From assembly GCF_000971235.1 (NCBI RefSeq), contig NZ_BBMB01000011.1, positions 4,547 to 68,546 on the forward strand: 64,000 nucleotides of DNA. Direction: 5' to 3'. Below the pieces are notes generated by a model. That model was given only the letters and a program-made list of their open reading frames with translations. It did not search any database and was not told where the DNA came from. This document shows, piece by piece, positions 1-8,861 of this stretch; position 1 is the stretch's first letter; each line of letters starts with the position of its first letter. The translations under genes and the position numbers were made by a program. This DNA comes from Demequina subtropica. Its GTDB lineage: Bacteria > Actinomycetota > Actinomycetes > Actinomycetales > Demequinaceae.

Positions 1-41
1 AGACAGCTCTCGCGCGGGCCCGCCGTTGGGCTCGTGTGGTT

Positions 42-1640
42 CTAGTACGTGAAGGTCTCGACCTTTGCGCGAAGCGACGCCGAGAGCTCCGCAAGCTCCG
101 ACACCGACGCACCGATCTGGTCGAGCACGGTCGATGCCTCCTGCGCAGCCTGCGCCACACCGGAGATGGACGATGCGATGTCGCCCGAGCCGGTCGCGGC
201 CTCGGCCACGCCACGGGACATCTCCGCCGTGGTCGCGGTCTGCTCCTCCACCGCCGACGCGATCGTCAGCTGGAAGTCGTTGATCTGCTTCACGATCTCC
301 GAGATCTCGCCGATCGCATCCACGGCGCCGCCGGTGTCCTCCTGGATGGCGGACACGCGTCGGGCGACCTCCTCGGTCGCCTTCGCGGTCTCCTGCGCCA
401 GGTCCTTGACCTCACCGGCGACCACAGCGAAGCCCTTGCCGGCCTCGCCAGCACGAGCGGCCTCGATGGTCGCGTTCAGCGCCAGCAGGTTCGTCTGCTC
501 GGCGATCTGGGAGATCACCTTGATGACCTCACCGATCTCCTGCGAGGACGCGCCCAGGCGGGCCACCTTCTCGTTGGTCGACTCCGCCACGGTGGTCGCC
601 TGCGCGGCGACGCGAGCGGCCTCGTTCGCGTTGTGCGAGATCTCCTTGATGGAGGCACCCATCTGCTCCGCACCGGACGCGACGGCCTGGACGGACCGGT
701 TGACCTCATCGGCGGCATTCGCCACCACACCCGCACGGGCGCTGGTCTCCTGCGAGCCCGCCGAGACCTGCGCGTTCGCCGCCGACAGCTCCTCAGCAGC
801 AGCCGCCACCGTCACCGCCGACGACACCACACCCGACATCGTCTCCCGCAGCGCCGACTGCGCACGCGACAGGGTGCGCGCCATGTCGCCCACCTCGTCG
901 TTGCTCTTCACCGTCGCCTCGACCGTGAGGTTGCCGTCCGCCATCGCCTCGACCGTGGTGCTGATCGCCCGCACGGCTCCGATAAGGCGGCGGGTGAGCG
1001 AGATGCCGACGCCGACGCACCCGAGCAGCGCGATGGCCGCGAGGATGGTCATGGTGGTCTGGACCGTGGAGGCGTCGTCGCGCGTCGCCTGCAGGTCCGC
1101 CGCGCCGTGGGCCAGCACCTGGTCCCGGAGGCCGTCGACGGCCGCGATGATCTCGGCGCCCATCGTCTCGAGCTCGTCGGCCGAGAGCTCGGCCACGGTC
1201 GAGCCCGGCGCATAGGGCGCGGTCACGGCATCCGCGAAGTCGGCCCACGTCGCGAGCGCCGCGGCATCCTCGGCCACAGGTTCGCCGTACGTCTCCTCGA
1301 AGAGCGCGCCGAAGTCCTGAAGCGCCTGGGTCGCCGCGGCGATGTTCTCGGCCTGCTCGACCGTCGCCTCCGCGCGCTGCTCCTCGGGCAGGGCCCGCGT
1401 GTGCAGCGCGTGGGCCCGCACCTCCCACATCGCCTCGGAGACATCCGCGATCGAGGCCTCCACCGCGACGTAGGACTCCAGCGTCGCGGCGTTGGCGTCA
1501 CCCTGGCGGGTGAGCTGGCTCACGGACAGCACGGCCATCGTCGCCACGAGCACGAAGAGCACGCCGAACGCGAGGGTCATGCGGGCGGCGAGGGTGAACC
1601 GCAGGGCCTTCCGGCCCGGAGCGGTCTCGGGGGTTTCCAT
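42..1640 (-). CDS. Methyl-accepting chemotaxis protein (MCP 1 of 4)
   Basis: Transmembrane chemoreceptor that controls CheA through CheW. The 532-residue protein has TM1 at about 21-43, an extracellular four-helix-type sensor (about 44-195), TM2 at about 196-216, HAMP at about 217-270 and a cytoplasmic signalling hairpin whose tip is [19 protein letters not shown] (381-399). It ends KVETFTY, not the enterobacterial NWETF tether. I chose the ATG at 1640 because GGAG (1647-1650) lies six bases upstream; the ATG at 1652 has no such site. It is last in a row of four receptor genes, 104 bases after MCP 2. The ligand cannot be read from sequence. Its signalling half is nearly identical to that of MCP 3, including many silent positions. 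Confidence 0.95.
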   Translation of the reverse strand: METPETAPGRKALRFTLAARMTLAFGVLFVLVATMAVLSVSQLTRQGDANAATLESYVAVEASIADVSEAMWEVRAHALHTRALPEEQRAEATVEQAENIAAATQALQDFGALFEETYGEPVAEDAAALATWADFADAVTAPYAPGSTVAELSADELETMGAEIIAAVDGLRDQVLAHGAADLQATRDDASTVQTTMTILAAIALLGCVGVGISLTRRLIGAVRAISTTVEAMADGNLTVEATVKSNDEVGDMARTLSRAQSALRETMSGVVSSAVTVAAAAEELSAANAQVSAGSQETSARAGVVANAADEVNRSVQAVASGAEQMGASIKEISHNANEAARVAAQATTVAESTNEKVARLGASSQEIGEVIKVISQIAEQTNLLALNATIEAARAGEAGKGFAVVAGEVKDLAQETAKATEEVARRVSAIQEDTGGAVDAIGEISEIVKQINDFQLTIASAVEEQTATTAEMSRGVAEAATGSGDIASSISGVAQAAQEASTVLDQIGASVSELAELSASLRAKVETFTY

Positions 1641-1744
1641 GTTGATCTCCATTCACAGCATCGAGGGGATGCCGCGCGCATACGGCGTGTGGGGACGATG
1701 CGCGATGCGGGACGAGCCCGCGACGTCAAGCTGGGCGGGGTGCG

Positions 1745-3343
1745 TCAGTAGGTGAAGGTCTCGACCTTGGCGCGCAGATCCGCGGACAGCTCCGCGAGCT
1801 CGGACACCGAGGCGCCGATCTGGTCCAGTACCGACGCGGCATCCGAGGACGCCTGCGCGACCGTCGAGATCGAGCCCGCGATATCGGACGACCCGGTCGC
1901 GGCCTCGGCGACGCCGCGGCTCATCTCCGCGGTGGTCGCGGTCTGCTCCTCCACCGCCGACGCGATCGTCAGCTGGAAGTCGTTGATCTGCTTGACGATC
2001 TCGCTGATCTCACCGATCGCATCCACGGCACCGCCGGTGTCCTCCTGGATCGCCGCCACACGACGCGCGACCTCCTCGGTCGCCTTCGCGGTCTCCTGCG
2101 CCAGATCCTTGACCTCACCCGCAACCACGGCGAAGCCCTTGCCAGCCTCACCAGCACGCGCCGCCTCGATCGTCGCGTTCAGCGCCAACAGGTTCGTCTG
2201 CTCGGCAATGCTCGAGATCACCTTGATGACCTCACCGATCTCCTGGCTCGACACACCCAGACGGGCGACCTTCTCGTTCGTCGACTCAGCGACCGTGGTC
2301 GCCTGAGCCGCCACACGAGCGGCCTCGTTCGCATTGTGCGAGATCTCCTTGATCGACGCACCCATCTGCTCCGCACCGGAGGCGACGGCCTGCACGGAAC
2401 GGTTCACCTCATCAGCAGCATTCGCCACCACACCCGCACGGGCGCTCGTCTCCTGCGAACCCGCCGACACCTCGGCATTCGCCGCCGACAGCTCCTCAGC
2501 AGCAGCCGCCACCGTCACCGCCGACGACACCACACCCGACATCGTCTCCCGCAGCGCGGACTGGGCCGAGGACAGCAGCTCCGCCATCTCGCCCATCTCA
2601 TCGCGGCTGGTGACGTGCGCCGTCACCGTGAGGTCGCCGGCGGCCAGCGCCGCCATCGACTCCTTGAGGATCGCCGAGTTGCGGCGGATGCGGCGCCCGA
2701 CCAGCCACGCGAAGGCGGCGCCGGCACCGGCCCCGACCGCGAGCACGATGAACAGCAGTGTCGTGGCGGCGGCAGCATCGTCCGCGACAGCGCGCGATGC
2801 TGCATCGAGGTTCATGCCCACGTGGGCGTCGAACTCGTTGAACTGGGACTCGACGGTGGTGTCGAAGCCCGAGCGCTCGGCCTCGGACGCCGGGTCGACG
2901 CCCGCGGTCGGCTCCCACGCCGACAGCACGGCGGCCTTGTACTGCTCCCACGTGCCGCTCGCGAGCTCGATGGACGGCAGCTCCTCGCCGAACGTCTCCT
3001 CGTAGAGCGCGGCGAAGGAGGCGAGCTCCTCGTCGACGAACGCGTAGCGCGTCTTGAGCTTCTCAACCAGGTTCGGGATGGCACCCTCGGCAGCGGCGTC
3101 GAGCTTGAAGCCCGCGAGGCGCGCGTCCCACAGGGTGTCGAGCAGGTCCGCCATGCCCTCGGTCATCGCGGCCTGCTCGGCGCGCAGCGCCGCGTCCTTG
3201 TCCTGCAGATCGTTGACGGTGCCGATCGACACCGCGGTCGCGAGCCCGAGGGCGGCGAGCACGCCGCCGACCGCGCCGAAGACCTGTGCCGCGAGCGGGA
3301 AGCGGCGTCCGTGACGCGTCCCAGCAGCCTCATGCGTGTTCAT
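1745..3343 (-). CDS. Methyl-accepting chemotaxis protein (MCP 2 of 4)
   Basis: Chemoreceptor of 532 residues with the same plan as its neighbours: N-terminal TM, sensor bundle, second TM, HAMP and the conserved signalling hairpin ending KVETFTY. The frame stays open far upstream into MCP 3, but the start at 3343 (MNTHEAAG) is preceded by GGAGAG at the right distance and gives the same length as the paralogues. The sensor half is unlike those of MCPs 1, 3 and 4, so it probably reads a different stimulus. After the hairpin, its last 40 residues differ more (QASSDAASV instead of QAAQEASTV) than those of MCPs 1 and 3. Confidence 0.95.
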   Translation of the reverse strand: MNTHEAAGTRHGRRFPLAAQVFGAVGGVLAALGLATAVSIGTVNDLQDKDAALRAEQAAMTEGMADLLDTLWDARLAGFKLDAAAEGAIPNLVEKLKTRYAFVDEELASFAALYEETFGEELPSIELASGTWEQYKAAVLSAWEPTAGVDPASEAERSGFDTTVESQFNEFDAHVGMNLDAASRAVADDAAAATTLLFIVLAVGAGAGAAFAWLVGRRIRRNSAILKESMAALAAGDLTVTAHVTSRDEMGEMAELLSSAQSALRETMSGVVSSAVTVAAAAEELSAANAEVSAGSQETSARAGVVANAADEVNRSVQAVASGAEQMGASIKEISHNANEAARVAAQATTVAESTNEKVARLGVSSQEIGEVIKVISSIAEQTNLLALNATIEAARAGEAGKGFAVVAGEVKDLAQETAKATEEVARRVAAIQEDTGGAVDAIGEISEIVKQINDFQLTIASAVEEQTATTAEMSRGVAEAATGSSDIAGSISTVAQASSDAASVLDQIGASVSELAELSADLRAKVETFTY

Positions 3344-3392
3344 GTCTCTCCAGTCCATTGGTGAGGGGGGCGCGAACGCCCGAGGGGGATGT

Positions 3393-4988
3393 TCAGTAGT
3401 GGAAGGTCTCGACCTTGGCGCGCAGCGACGCCGAGAGCTCCGCGAGCTCCGACACCGAGGCACCGATCTGGTCGAGCACGGTCGATGCCTCCTGCGCGGC
3501 CTGCGCCACACCGGAGATGGACGATGCGATGTCGCCCGAGCCGGTCGCGGCCTCGGCCACGCCGCGAGACATCTCCGCAGTCGTCGCGGTCTGCTCCTCC
3601 ACCGCCGACGCGATGGTCAGCTGGAAGTCGTTGATCTGCTTGACGATCTCGCTGATCTCGCCGATCGCGTCGACCGCGCCGCCGGTGTCCTCCTGGATCG
3701 CGGACACGCGCCGGGCGACCTCCTCGGTCGCCTTCGCGGTCTCCTGCGCCAGGTCCTTGACCTCGCCCGCAACCACAGCGAAGCCCTTGCCGGCCTCGCC
3801 GGCACGCGCGGCCTCGATCGTCGCGTTCAGCGCCAACAGGTTCGTCTGCTCGGCGATCTGGGAGATCACCTTGATGACCTCACCGATCTCCTGCGAGGAC
3901 GCGCCCAGACGGGCGACCTTCTCGTTCGTCGACTCCGCGACCGTGGTCGCCTGAGCCGCCACACGAGCGGCCTCGTTCGCGTTGTGCGAGATCTCCTTGA
4001 TGGAGGCACCCATCTGCTCCGCACCGGACGCGACGGCCTGGACGGACCGGTTGACCTCATCGGCGGCATTCGCCACCACACCCGCACGGGCGGAGGTCTC
4101 CTGCGAGCCCGCCGAGACCTGAGCATTCGCGGCAGACAACTCCTCCGCCGCAGCCGCCACCGTCACCGCCGACGACACCACACCCGACATCGTCTCCCGC
4201 AGCGAGGACTGCGCACGGGTGAGCGAGGCGGCCATGTCGCCGATCTCGTCGGTGCTCGAGACGCTCACGGCGACCGTGAGATCGCCGTCCGCGAGCGCAT
4301 CGATCGCGTGCTTGACGTCGCCGACGCTGCGCGTGATGCGGCGCGTGATGATCACGCCGATGAGCACGCTCGCCGCGACCGTGAGGGCGACGATCACGAG
4401 GATGGTGAGCTGGGCACGCTCGCTCGCGTCGCGAGCGTCCTGGATCTCGCTCGCGCCCTTGGCCGCCACCTGATCGGTCAGGGCCTGCACCGCCTCCTGC
4501 GCATGCGCGCCGAGCTCGTTGAGCGCCTCGCCGTCGATCGACGCGATCCCGCCGCCGGAGCCGTACGCGGTGAGGATCTGCTCCTGGAACTGCTGCCATG
4601 AGGCGATCGCGGCCTCGTCGATCACCATCGGCTCGCCGTACGCGGCCTCGAACGAGGCGAGGAGGTCCTGGAACGCGACATCGGCCGCGTCGAACATCGC
4701 CTGCTCCGTCTCGAGCCCGCCGGCGATCCCGGCCTCCGGGATCATGGCGAGGACCGCGCTGAAGTGCCGCGCCTCCCAGACCGCATCGTCGACGACGCTC
4801 ACCTTCGCCTCGAGCGCGGCGAAGGTCTCCATCGTCTCGGTGTCGTGGTCGCCCTGGTCGGTGAGCTGGGTGACGGCGACGGTGCCGAGGATGAGGACCA
4901 GGATGATCTGGCCCGCGAAGGTGGCTCCGAGCCGTGCCGCAAGGCTGAAGCGGCGGCGTGCGCGTCGTTCGGTCGTGGTGTTGCTCAT
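3393..4988 (-). CDS. Methyl-accepting chemotaxis protein (MCP 3 of 4)
   Basis: Chemoreceptor of 531 residues, starting MSNTTTERRARRRF with GGAG just upstream. TM1 follows the basic N-terminus, then come a sensor bundle, TM2, HAMP and the signalling hairpin. The C-terminus is KVETFHY, against KVETFTY in the other three. The gap to MCP 4 is only 35 bases and shows no promoter of the type seen before MCP 4, so co-transcription is likely. The C-terminal half matches MCP 1 almost base for base over long stretches, which suggests recent gene conversion. Confidence 0.95.
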   Translation of the reverse strand: MSNTTTERRARRRFSLAARLGATFAGQIILVLILGTVAVTQLTDQGDHDTETMETFAALEAKVSVVDDAVWEARHFSAVLAMIPEAGIAGGLETEQAMFDAADVAFQDLLASFEAAYGEPMVIDEAAIASWQQFQEQILTAYGSGGGIASIDGEALNELGAHAQEAVQALTDQVAAKGASEIQDARDASERAQLTILVIVALTVAASVLIGVIITRRITRSVGDVKHAIDALADGDLTVAVSVSSTDEIGDMAASLTRAQSSLRETMSGVVSSAVTVAAAAEELSAANAQVSAGSQETSARAGVVANAADEVNRSVQAVASGAEQMGASIKEISHNANEAARVAAQATTVAESTNEKVARLGASSQEIGEVIKVISQIAEQTNLLALNATIEAARAGEAGKGFAVVAGEVKDLAQETAKATEEVARRVSAIQEDTGGAVDAIGEISEIVKQINDFQLTIASAVEEQTATTAEMSRGVAEAATGSGDIASSISGVAQAAQEASTVLDQIGASVSELAELSASLRAKVETFHY

Positions 4989-5023
4989 GATTCTCCGGTA
5001 CGTAGGCGTGGGGCCTGAGGGTG

Positions 5024-6622
5024 CTAGTAGGTGAAGGTCTCGACCTTGGCGCGCAGGCCCGCCGAGAGCTCCGCGAGCTCGGACACCGAGGCGCCGATCT
5101 GGTCGAGCACGGCGGAGGCCTCGGCGGAGGACTGGGCGACGGTCGAGATGGACGAGGCGATGTCGCCCGAGCCGGTCGCGGCCTCGGCCACGCCACGGGA
5201 CATCTCGGCGGTGGTCGCGGTCTGCTCCTCCACCGCCGACGCGATGGTCAGCTGGAAGTCGTTGATCTGCTTGACGATGTGCGAGATCTCGCCGATCGCG
5301 TCGACCGCGCCGCCGGTGTCCTCCTGGATCGCCGCCACACGACGCGCGACCTCCTCGGTCGCCTTCGCGGTCTCCTGCGCCAGATCCTTGACCTCGCCGG
5401 CCACGACCGCGAAGCCCTTGCCGGCCTCACCGGCACGCGCGGCCTCGATGGTCGCGTTCAGCGCCAGCAGGTTCGTCTGCTCGGCGATGCTGGAGATGAC
5501 CTTGATGACCTCGCCGATCTCCTGGCTCGAGACACCCAGACGCGCGACCTTCTCGTTCGTGGCCTCGGCCACGCCCGTCGCCTGAGCCGCCACCCGGGCG
5601 GCCTCGTTCGCGTTGTGCGAGATCTCCTTGATGGAAGCGCCCATCTGCTCGGCGCCAGAAGCGACGGCCTGAACGCTGCGGTTGACCTCATCCGCGGCGT
5701 TCGCCACCACACCGGCACGAGCCGACGTCTCCTGCGAGCCCGCCGAGACCTGCGCGTTCGCGGCGGACAGCTCCTCCGCGGCGGCGGCGACGGTGACAGC
5801 GGACGTCACCACACCCGACATCGTCTCCCGCAGCGCCGACTGGGCGCGGGCGAGCGAGGCGGCCATGTCGCCCACCTCGTCGTTGCTCCTCACCGTGGCC
5901 TCGACCGTGAGATCGCCGTCCGCCATCGCGTCGATCGCGGTCTTGAGCTCGCCGGCCGCCCCGGTGATGCGGCGCGCCAGGACCAGGCCGAGCGCGATCG
6001 CGGCCACGATGCCGGCGACGACGATCACCGTGAGGAGCGTCGCCGTCGCGGACACCTCGTCGTCGCTGGCCGCGATCTCGGCCTGGATCTGCGGGCCGAT
6101 CTGCTCGGTCAGCGAGCCGACCGCCGCCACCATCGCGTTGCCCAGCTCCGAGCGCTCCTCCTTGGTGATCTCCTCACCGGTGTAGGAGGGGTCGAAGGCC
6201 GAGGCCTGCGCGAGCTTGTAGCGCGCGTACGTCTCCTGGCCGCTGCCGTCGTCGGCGAGGGGCACCCCGAAGAGCTCCTCGAACGCGGCGCCCAGCGTCG
6301 CGAACTCCGCCTCGAAGGCCGCCTGGAGCTCGGTGAGGGTCGCGTACTCGGCGGCCAGGTCCTCGGGCTCGGTCGCCCGCAGGCGCAGGCTCTGCGCCCG
6401 CATCTGCCAGAACGCATCGGTCAGGCTCGCGACCGCCATGTCCGCGCGGTAGGCGTGCTCGGTGGTCGCCTTCTGGGCGTCGCCCTGCTCGTGCATCTTG
6501 GCGATCGAGAAGACACCGACGGTGGCGAGGATCGCCACCACGAGCCCGAAGGCTCCGAGGATCTTCGCGGTCAGGGGAAAACGCCTCGAGGTGGCGTGCG
6601 GCACAGCGGGCAGGACGTCCAT
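5024..6622 (-). CDS. Methyl-accepting chemotaxis protein (MCP 4 of 4, promoter-proximal)
   Basis: Chemoreceptor of 532 residues and first gene of the four-receptor run. The start at 6622 (MDVLPAVPH) follows GGAGAG; an upstream in-frame ATG at 6649 lacks a good site and would break the common length. TM1 is at about 20-42, then sensor, TM2, HAMP (MADGDLTVEATVRSNDEVGD) and the hairpin [16 protein letters not shown] sigma-28-like promoter lies 44 bases upstream. It diverges from the M15 peptidase gene, which has its own matching promoter. Confidence 0.95.
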   Translation of the reverse strand: MDVLPAVPHATSRRFPLTAKILGAFGLVVAILATVGVFSIAKMHEQGDAQKATTEHAYRADMAVASLTDAFWQMRAQSLRLRATEPEDLAAEYATLTELQAAFEAEFATLGAAFEELFGVPLADDGSGQETYARYKLAQASAFDPSYTGEEITKEERSELGNAMVAAVGSLTEQIGPQIQAEIAASDDEVSATATLLTVIVVAGIVAAIALGLVLARRITGAAGELKTAIDAMADGDLTVEATVRSNDEVGDMAASLARAQSALRETMSGVVTSAVTVAAAAEELSAANAQVSAGSQETSARAGVVANAADEVNRSVQAVASGAEQMGASIKEISHNANEAARVAAQATGVAEATNEKVARLGVSSQEIGEVIKVISSIAEQTNLLALNATIEAARAGEAGKGFAVVAGEVKDLAQETAKATEEVARRVAAIQEDTGGAVDAIGEISHIVKQINDFQLTIASAVEEQTATTAEMSRGVAEAATGSGDIASSISTVAQSSAEASAVLDQIGASVSELAELSAGLRAKVETFTY

Positions 6623-6665
6623 GACTCTCCAGGGGGTCGCGTTCTTCACAGCGTTGACGCGGGTC

Positions 6666-6692
6666 TCATCGGCCTGCCGCGGTCCGTGGTGA
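6666..6692 (-). promoter_or_regulatory. Sigma-28-like promoter of the MCP operon
   Basis: On the minus strand the sequence reads TCAC (-35, 6689-6692), exactly 15 bases, then GCCGATGA (-10, 6666-6673). The FliA/WhiG family consensus is TAAA-N15-GCCGATAA, so the -10 matches 7 of 8. The same layout recurs at seven other places in this window. Predicted transcription starts about 37 bases before the MCP 4 start codon. Confidence 0.7.
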
Positions 6693-6741
6693 GCGTTCGC
6701 GGCGGTGCGCGAGGATCACGATCTCGTGGCGTCCCGAACCC

Positions 6742-6768
6742 TCAACCCCGCCGGTCCCGGGCCGATGG
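6742..6768 (+). promoter_or_regulatory. Sigma-28-like promoter of the M15 peptidase gene
   Basis: On the plus strand TCAA (6742-6745), 15 bases and GCCGATGG (6761-6768) stand 32 bases before the GTG at 6801. The -10 overlaps a small inverted repeat (CCCGGG on both sides). The promoter is back to back with the MCP promoter. This is the main non-coding evidence that the peptidase belongs to the flagellar regulon. Confidence 0.6.
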
Positions 6769-6800
6769 GACCCGGGAGACCTGCATGGAAGGGGACGCCG

Positions 6801-7406
6801 GTGGATGCGATCGCCACGATCAGCCAGCGCATCAGCGAGATCCACTCGCTGATCGGCTCGGTGACCCCCGCCGCGACCACGACGGCGGCCGTCGCCTCCA
6901 GCACCGCGACCGCCGCGGGCGCATCGTCCGCCGTGTTCGCGGACACGCTCGCGACCGCGACCGCGACCGCCGACCCTCTCGCGGCGGCGGCCGCGCAGCT
7001 CAACGCGGACGGCGTCCCGGTGACGCTCGCCGGCTACGGCAACGGGCTCATCCCGGAGAGCGCGCTGAGCACGATCGACGGGTCCACCGAGCGCATGTGG
7101 GCGCCCGCGACGGAGCAGCTCGACGCCCTGCTCGCCGACGCCCGGGCGGACGGCATCACCATCGGCATCACCGACGGCTATCGCGACTACGACTCGCAGG
7201 TGAGCCTCGCCGCGTCGAAGGGGCTGTACAGCAGCGGCGGCCTCGCCGCGGTTCCCGGCACCAGCCAGCACGGCTGGGGCCTCGCCGTGGACCTGGGCCT
7301 CGACGCCGATGCGCTGGCGTGGATGCGCGAGAACGCCGGGAGCTACGGCTTCGTCGAGGCCGTCGCGCGCGAGCCCTGGCACTGGGAATTCCAGCCCGCA
7401 TCCTGA
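6801..7406 (+). CDS. M15-family peptidoglycan peptidase, probably flagellum-associated
   Basis: Predicted zinc D-Ala-D-Ala carboxypeptidase/endopeptidase of the VanY/M15 family. The C-terminal domain (about 80-201) holds TSQHGWGLAVDLGLD, giving the zinc ligands His and Asp, and EPWHWEF, giving the second His and the general base Glu. The start is GTG at 6801, after AAGGGGA, for 201 residues. The N-terminus (VDAIATISQRISEI) has no Sec or Tat signal; an Ala/Thr-rich linker follows. Lone plus-strand gene between receptors and chemotaxis genes, with a sigma-28-like promoter. I infer that the flagellar export apparatus secretes it to open the wall for the rod, the job FlgJ does in other bacteria. 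An ordinary wall-remodelling role cannot be excluded. Confidence 0.85.
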   Translation: MDAIATISQRISEIHSLIGSVTPAATTTAAVASSTATAAGASSAVFADTLATATATADPLAAAAAQLNADGVPVTLAGYGNGLIPESALSTIDGSTERMWAPATEQLDALLADARADGITIGITDGYRDYDSQVSLAASKGLYSSGGLAAVPGTSQHGWGLAVDLGLDADALAWMRENAGSYGFVEAVAREPWHWEFQPAS

Positions 7407-7429
7407 GCCACCACGCTCGGATGCACCGA

Positions 7430-7463
7430 CGGCCGCGCCTCTCCGACGGGAGGCACGGCCGTG
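7430..7463. terminator. Bidirectional hairpin terminator
   Basis: Thirteen-base arms (7430-7442 and 7451-7463) pair with one G-T wobble around an 8-base loop. It lies between the convergent ends of the M15 gene and the chemotaxis operon. There is no clear U tract, as is common in GC-rich actinobacteria. Confidence 0.7.
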
Positions 7464-7481
7464 CGGAAGGTCAGGTGGGCG

Positions 7482-7982
7482 TCAGTAGGCGACGACCACC
7501 GAGATGCGGCCGGAGCCGTACCCCTGGATCTCGAGGGCGCCGTCGATGCGGCTGCCCTGCAGCAGGCACAGGTCGTTGACGTCCGCGGGGAGCGTCTCGC
7601 GCGGGGCGAAGGTCTCCTGCAGCTTGAGGTGCGGCGTGTCCGACTTGTTGAACATCGACGCGGCGACGTTGAGGATCTCCGCCATGTTGTCGAACATGGC
7701 GGGGCTGATGAGGCCGTCCTTGACGGCGCTCTCCGCGCCCATGGGCGGCATGAGCGCGATCGCCGAGCCGGCGCGAGCGGTCAGCGGGACGTCCGCGAGC
7801 GCGACCGCGGCGAGGTTGCCGAGGTCGTCCACGTACATCGCGACGGTCGCGCCGTCGAGCGGGTCGACGCGCTTGGCGTTGCCGTCCCATTCGACCTCGC
7901 GGCCGAGCATCCCGGCGAACAGCTCGCGGATCTCGAACGCGCTGGGGACGGGGGTGGGTCGCAGGCCTTCCATCGCGCTCAC
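7482..7982 (-). CDS. CheX/CheC-like protein (putative CheY-P phosphatase), second copy
   Basis: 166 residues, not an obvious match to a named family at first sight. It carries D98-NMA-E102-IL-N105 followed 22 residues later by a Pro, which fits the CheC/CheX/FliY phosphatase signature (D/S)-x3-E-x2-N-x22-P. That motif supplies the acidic and amide residues that dephosphorylate CheY. The start is GTG at 7982 and overlaps the cheY stop by four bases (GTGA). An internal ATG (7973) is possible. The pairing with cheY mirrors the cheY-cheX pair just upstream, so I infer a second phosphatase with its own CheY. It might instead be a non-catalytic adaptor. Last gene of the che operon. Confidence 0.65.
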   Translation of the reverse strand: MSAMEGLRPTPVPSAFEIRELFAGMLGREVEWDGNAKRVDPLDGATVAMYVDDLGNLAAVALADVPLTARAGSAIALMPPMGAESAVKDGLISPAMFDNMAEILNVAASMFNKSDTPHLKLQETFAPRETLPADVNDLCLLQGSRIDGALEIQGYGSGRISVVVAY

Positions 7983-8341
7983 CCGATGAAGGGGTCGATG
8001 GTCTCGCGGAAGATGTCCGCGGTGAACGGCTTCGCGATGAGGAACAGCGCGCCCGCCTGGTCCGCCTGCTCACGCATCTGCGGGGAGCCCTCGGAGGTCA
8101 CGAACGCGAACGGGGTCTCGTTGCCCTCCGCGCGCAGGGCGCGCAGCAGGTCGATGCCCGTCATGTTCGGCATGTTCCAGTCCGAGAGCACGAAGTCCGG
8201 AGCGGTCGCGCGGATCTTCGCGAGCGCGTCGGCGCCGTCCTCGGCCTCCTCGATCTCCCACCAGTCGTAGCCCGCCTGCCTCAGCGTGCGGATCACGATC
8301 TGCCGCATCACGCGGCTGTCATCGGCGACGATCACCTTCAT
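7979..8341 (-). CDS. cheY: CheY-like single-domain response regulator (second copy)
   Basis: 120-residue receiver domain. Acidic pocket DD (7-8), phospho-acceptor Asp54 in LSDWNMPNM, Thr/Ser switch in FVTSEGS (about 82-83) and Lys104 in AKPFT are all present. No output domain. GGGAGG precedes the start. It follows cheX after 49 bases and overlaps the CheX-like gene by four. Phosphorylated by CheA, it may reach the flagellar switch or act as a phosphate sink; with two CheY proteins in one operon the roles cannot be assigned from sequence. Confidence 0.93.
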   Translation of the reverse strand: MKVIVADDSRVMRQIVIRTLRQAGYDWWEIEEAEDGADALAKIRATAPDFVLSDWNMPNMTGIDLLRALRAEGNETPFAFVTSEGSPQMREQADQAGALFLIAKPFTADIFRETIDPFIG

Positions 8342-8390
8342 GTCGTCGGCCTCCCTTCCTTACCTCAAAGAACAGTGTGCGTCGGCGCCG

Positions 8391-8861
8391 CTACGGCAGC
8401 ACCCAGAGCGAGACCGTGAGCGGCGCACCGCGCCAGCTCAGGCACGCGTCGACCAGGCGCTCGCCCTCGCCGAGCGGCGGCGCCGCATCGGCCACCACCG
8501 GGATGGTGAGCGTGCCCGGGTGCGTGACGAGCGACTTGACGTTGCCGCACACGACGTTGGCGACCTCGCCCACGGCGTCGATGAAGTCCTCGTCCGTGAC
8601 CTCCTCGCCGGGGGCCATCGTGAGCAGCGCACGCGTGATCGCCTCGCCGGTCTCGCGACCGGTGCCGATCACCACGCGCACGATCTGCTCGTCGGTGACG
8701 TCGACCCAGGTGTAGCGGGCGTCCTCGAGCGCGGGGCGCTCGCCCACCCAGTGCGAGACGTGGCCGGGCTCGTCGTCGATCATCGTCGCGAAGAGGTCCT
8801 GGGTGATCTGCAGCAGCGGGTCCGCGTCGAGCACGGGCGCCCAGTCGACGACGGCGGTCAT
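8391..8861 (-). CDS. cheX: CheX-type CheY-P phosphatase
   Basis: 156 residues. The signature D95-AVG-E99-VA-N102 matches the CheC/CheX/FliY active-site motif, and the surrounding alternating hydrophobic strands fit the fold. CheX removes phosphate from CheY to end the signal, a role taken by CheZ in enterobacteria. The ATG at 8861 overlaps the cheY stop (ATGA), so the two are translationally coupled. A much longer upstream reading in the same frame runs antisense-like through cheY and is not used. Confidence 0.82.
   Translation of the reverse strand: MTAVVDWAPVLDADPLLQITQDLFATMIDDEPGHVSHWVGERPALEDARYTWVDVTDEQIVRVVIGTGRETGEAITRALLTMAPGEEVTDEDFIDAVGEVANVVCGNVKSLVTHPGTLTIPVVADAAPPLGEGERLVDACLSWRGAPLTVSLWVLP

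Noticed and set aside
42-6622. Misassembly of a single receptor gene
   Set aside because: Sensor halves differ completely and each gene has its own ribosome site, so these are true paralogues.
5021-7579. An 852-codon plus-strand frame opposite MCP 4 running over the M15 gene
   Set aside because: The M15 peptidase motifs lie in another frame and MCP 4 is unambiguous on the minus strand.
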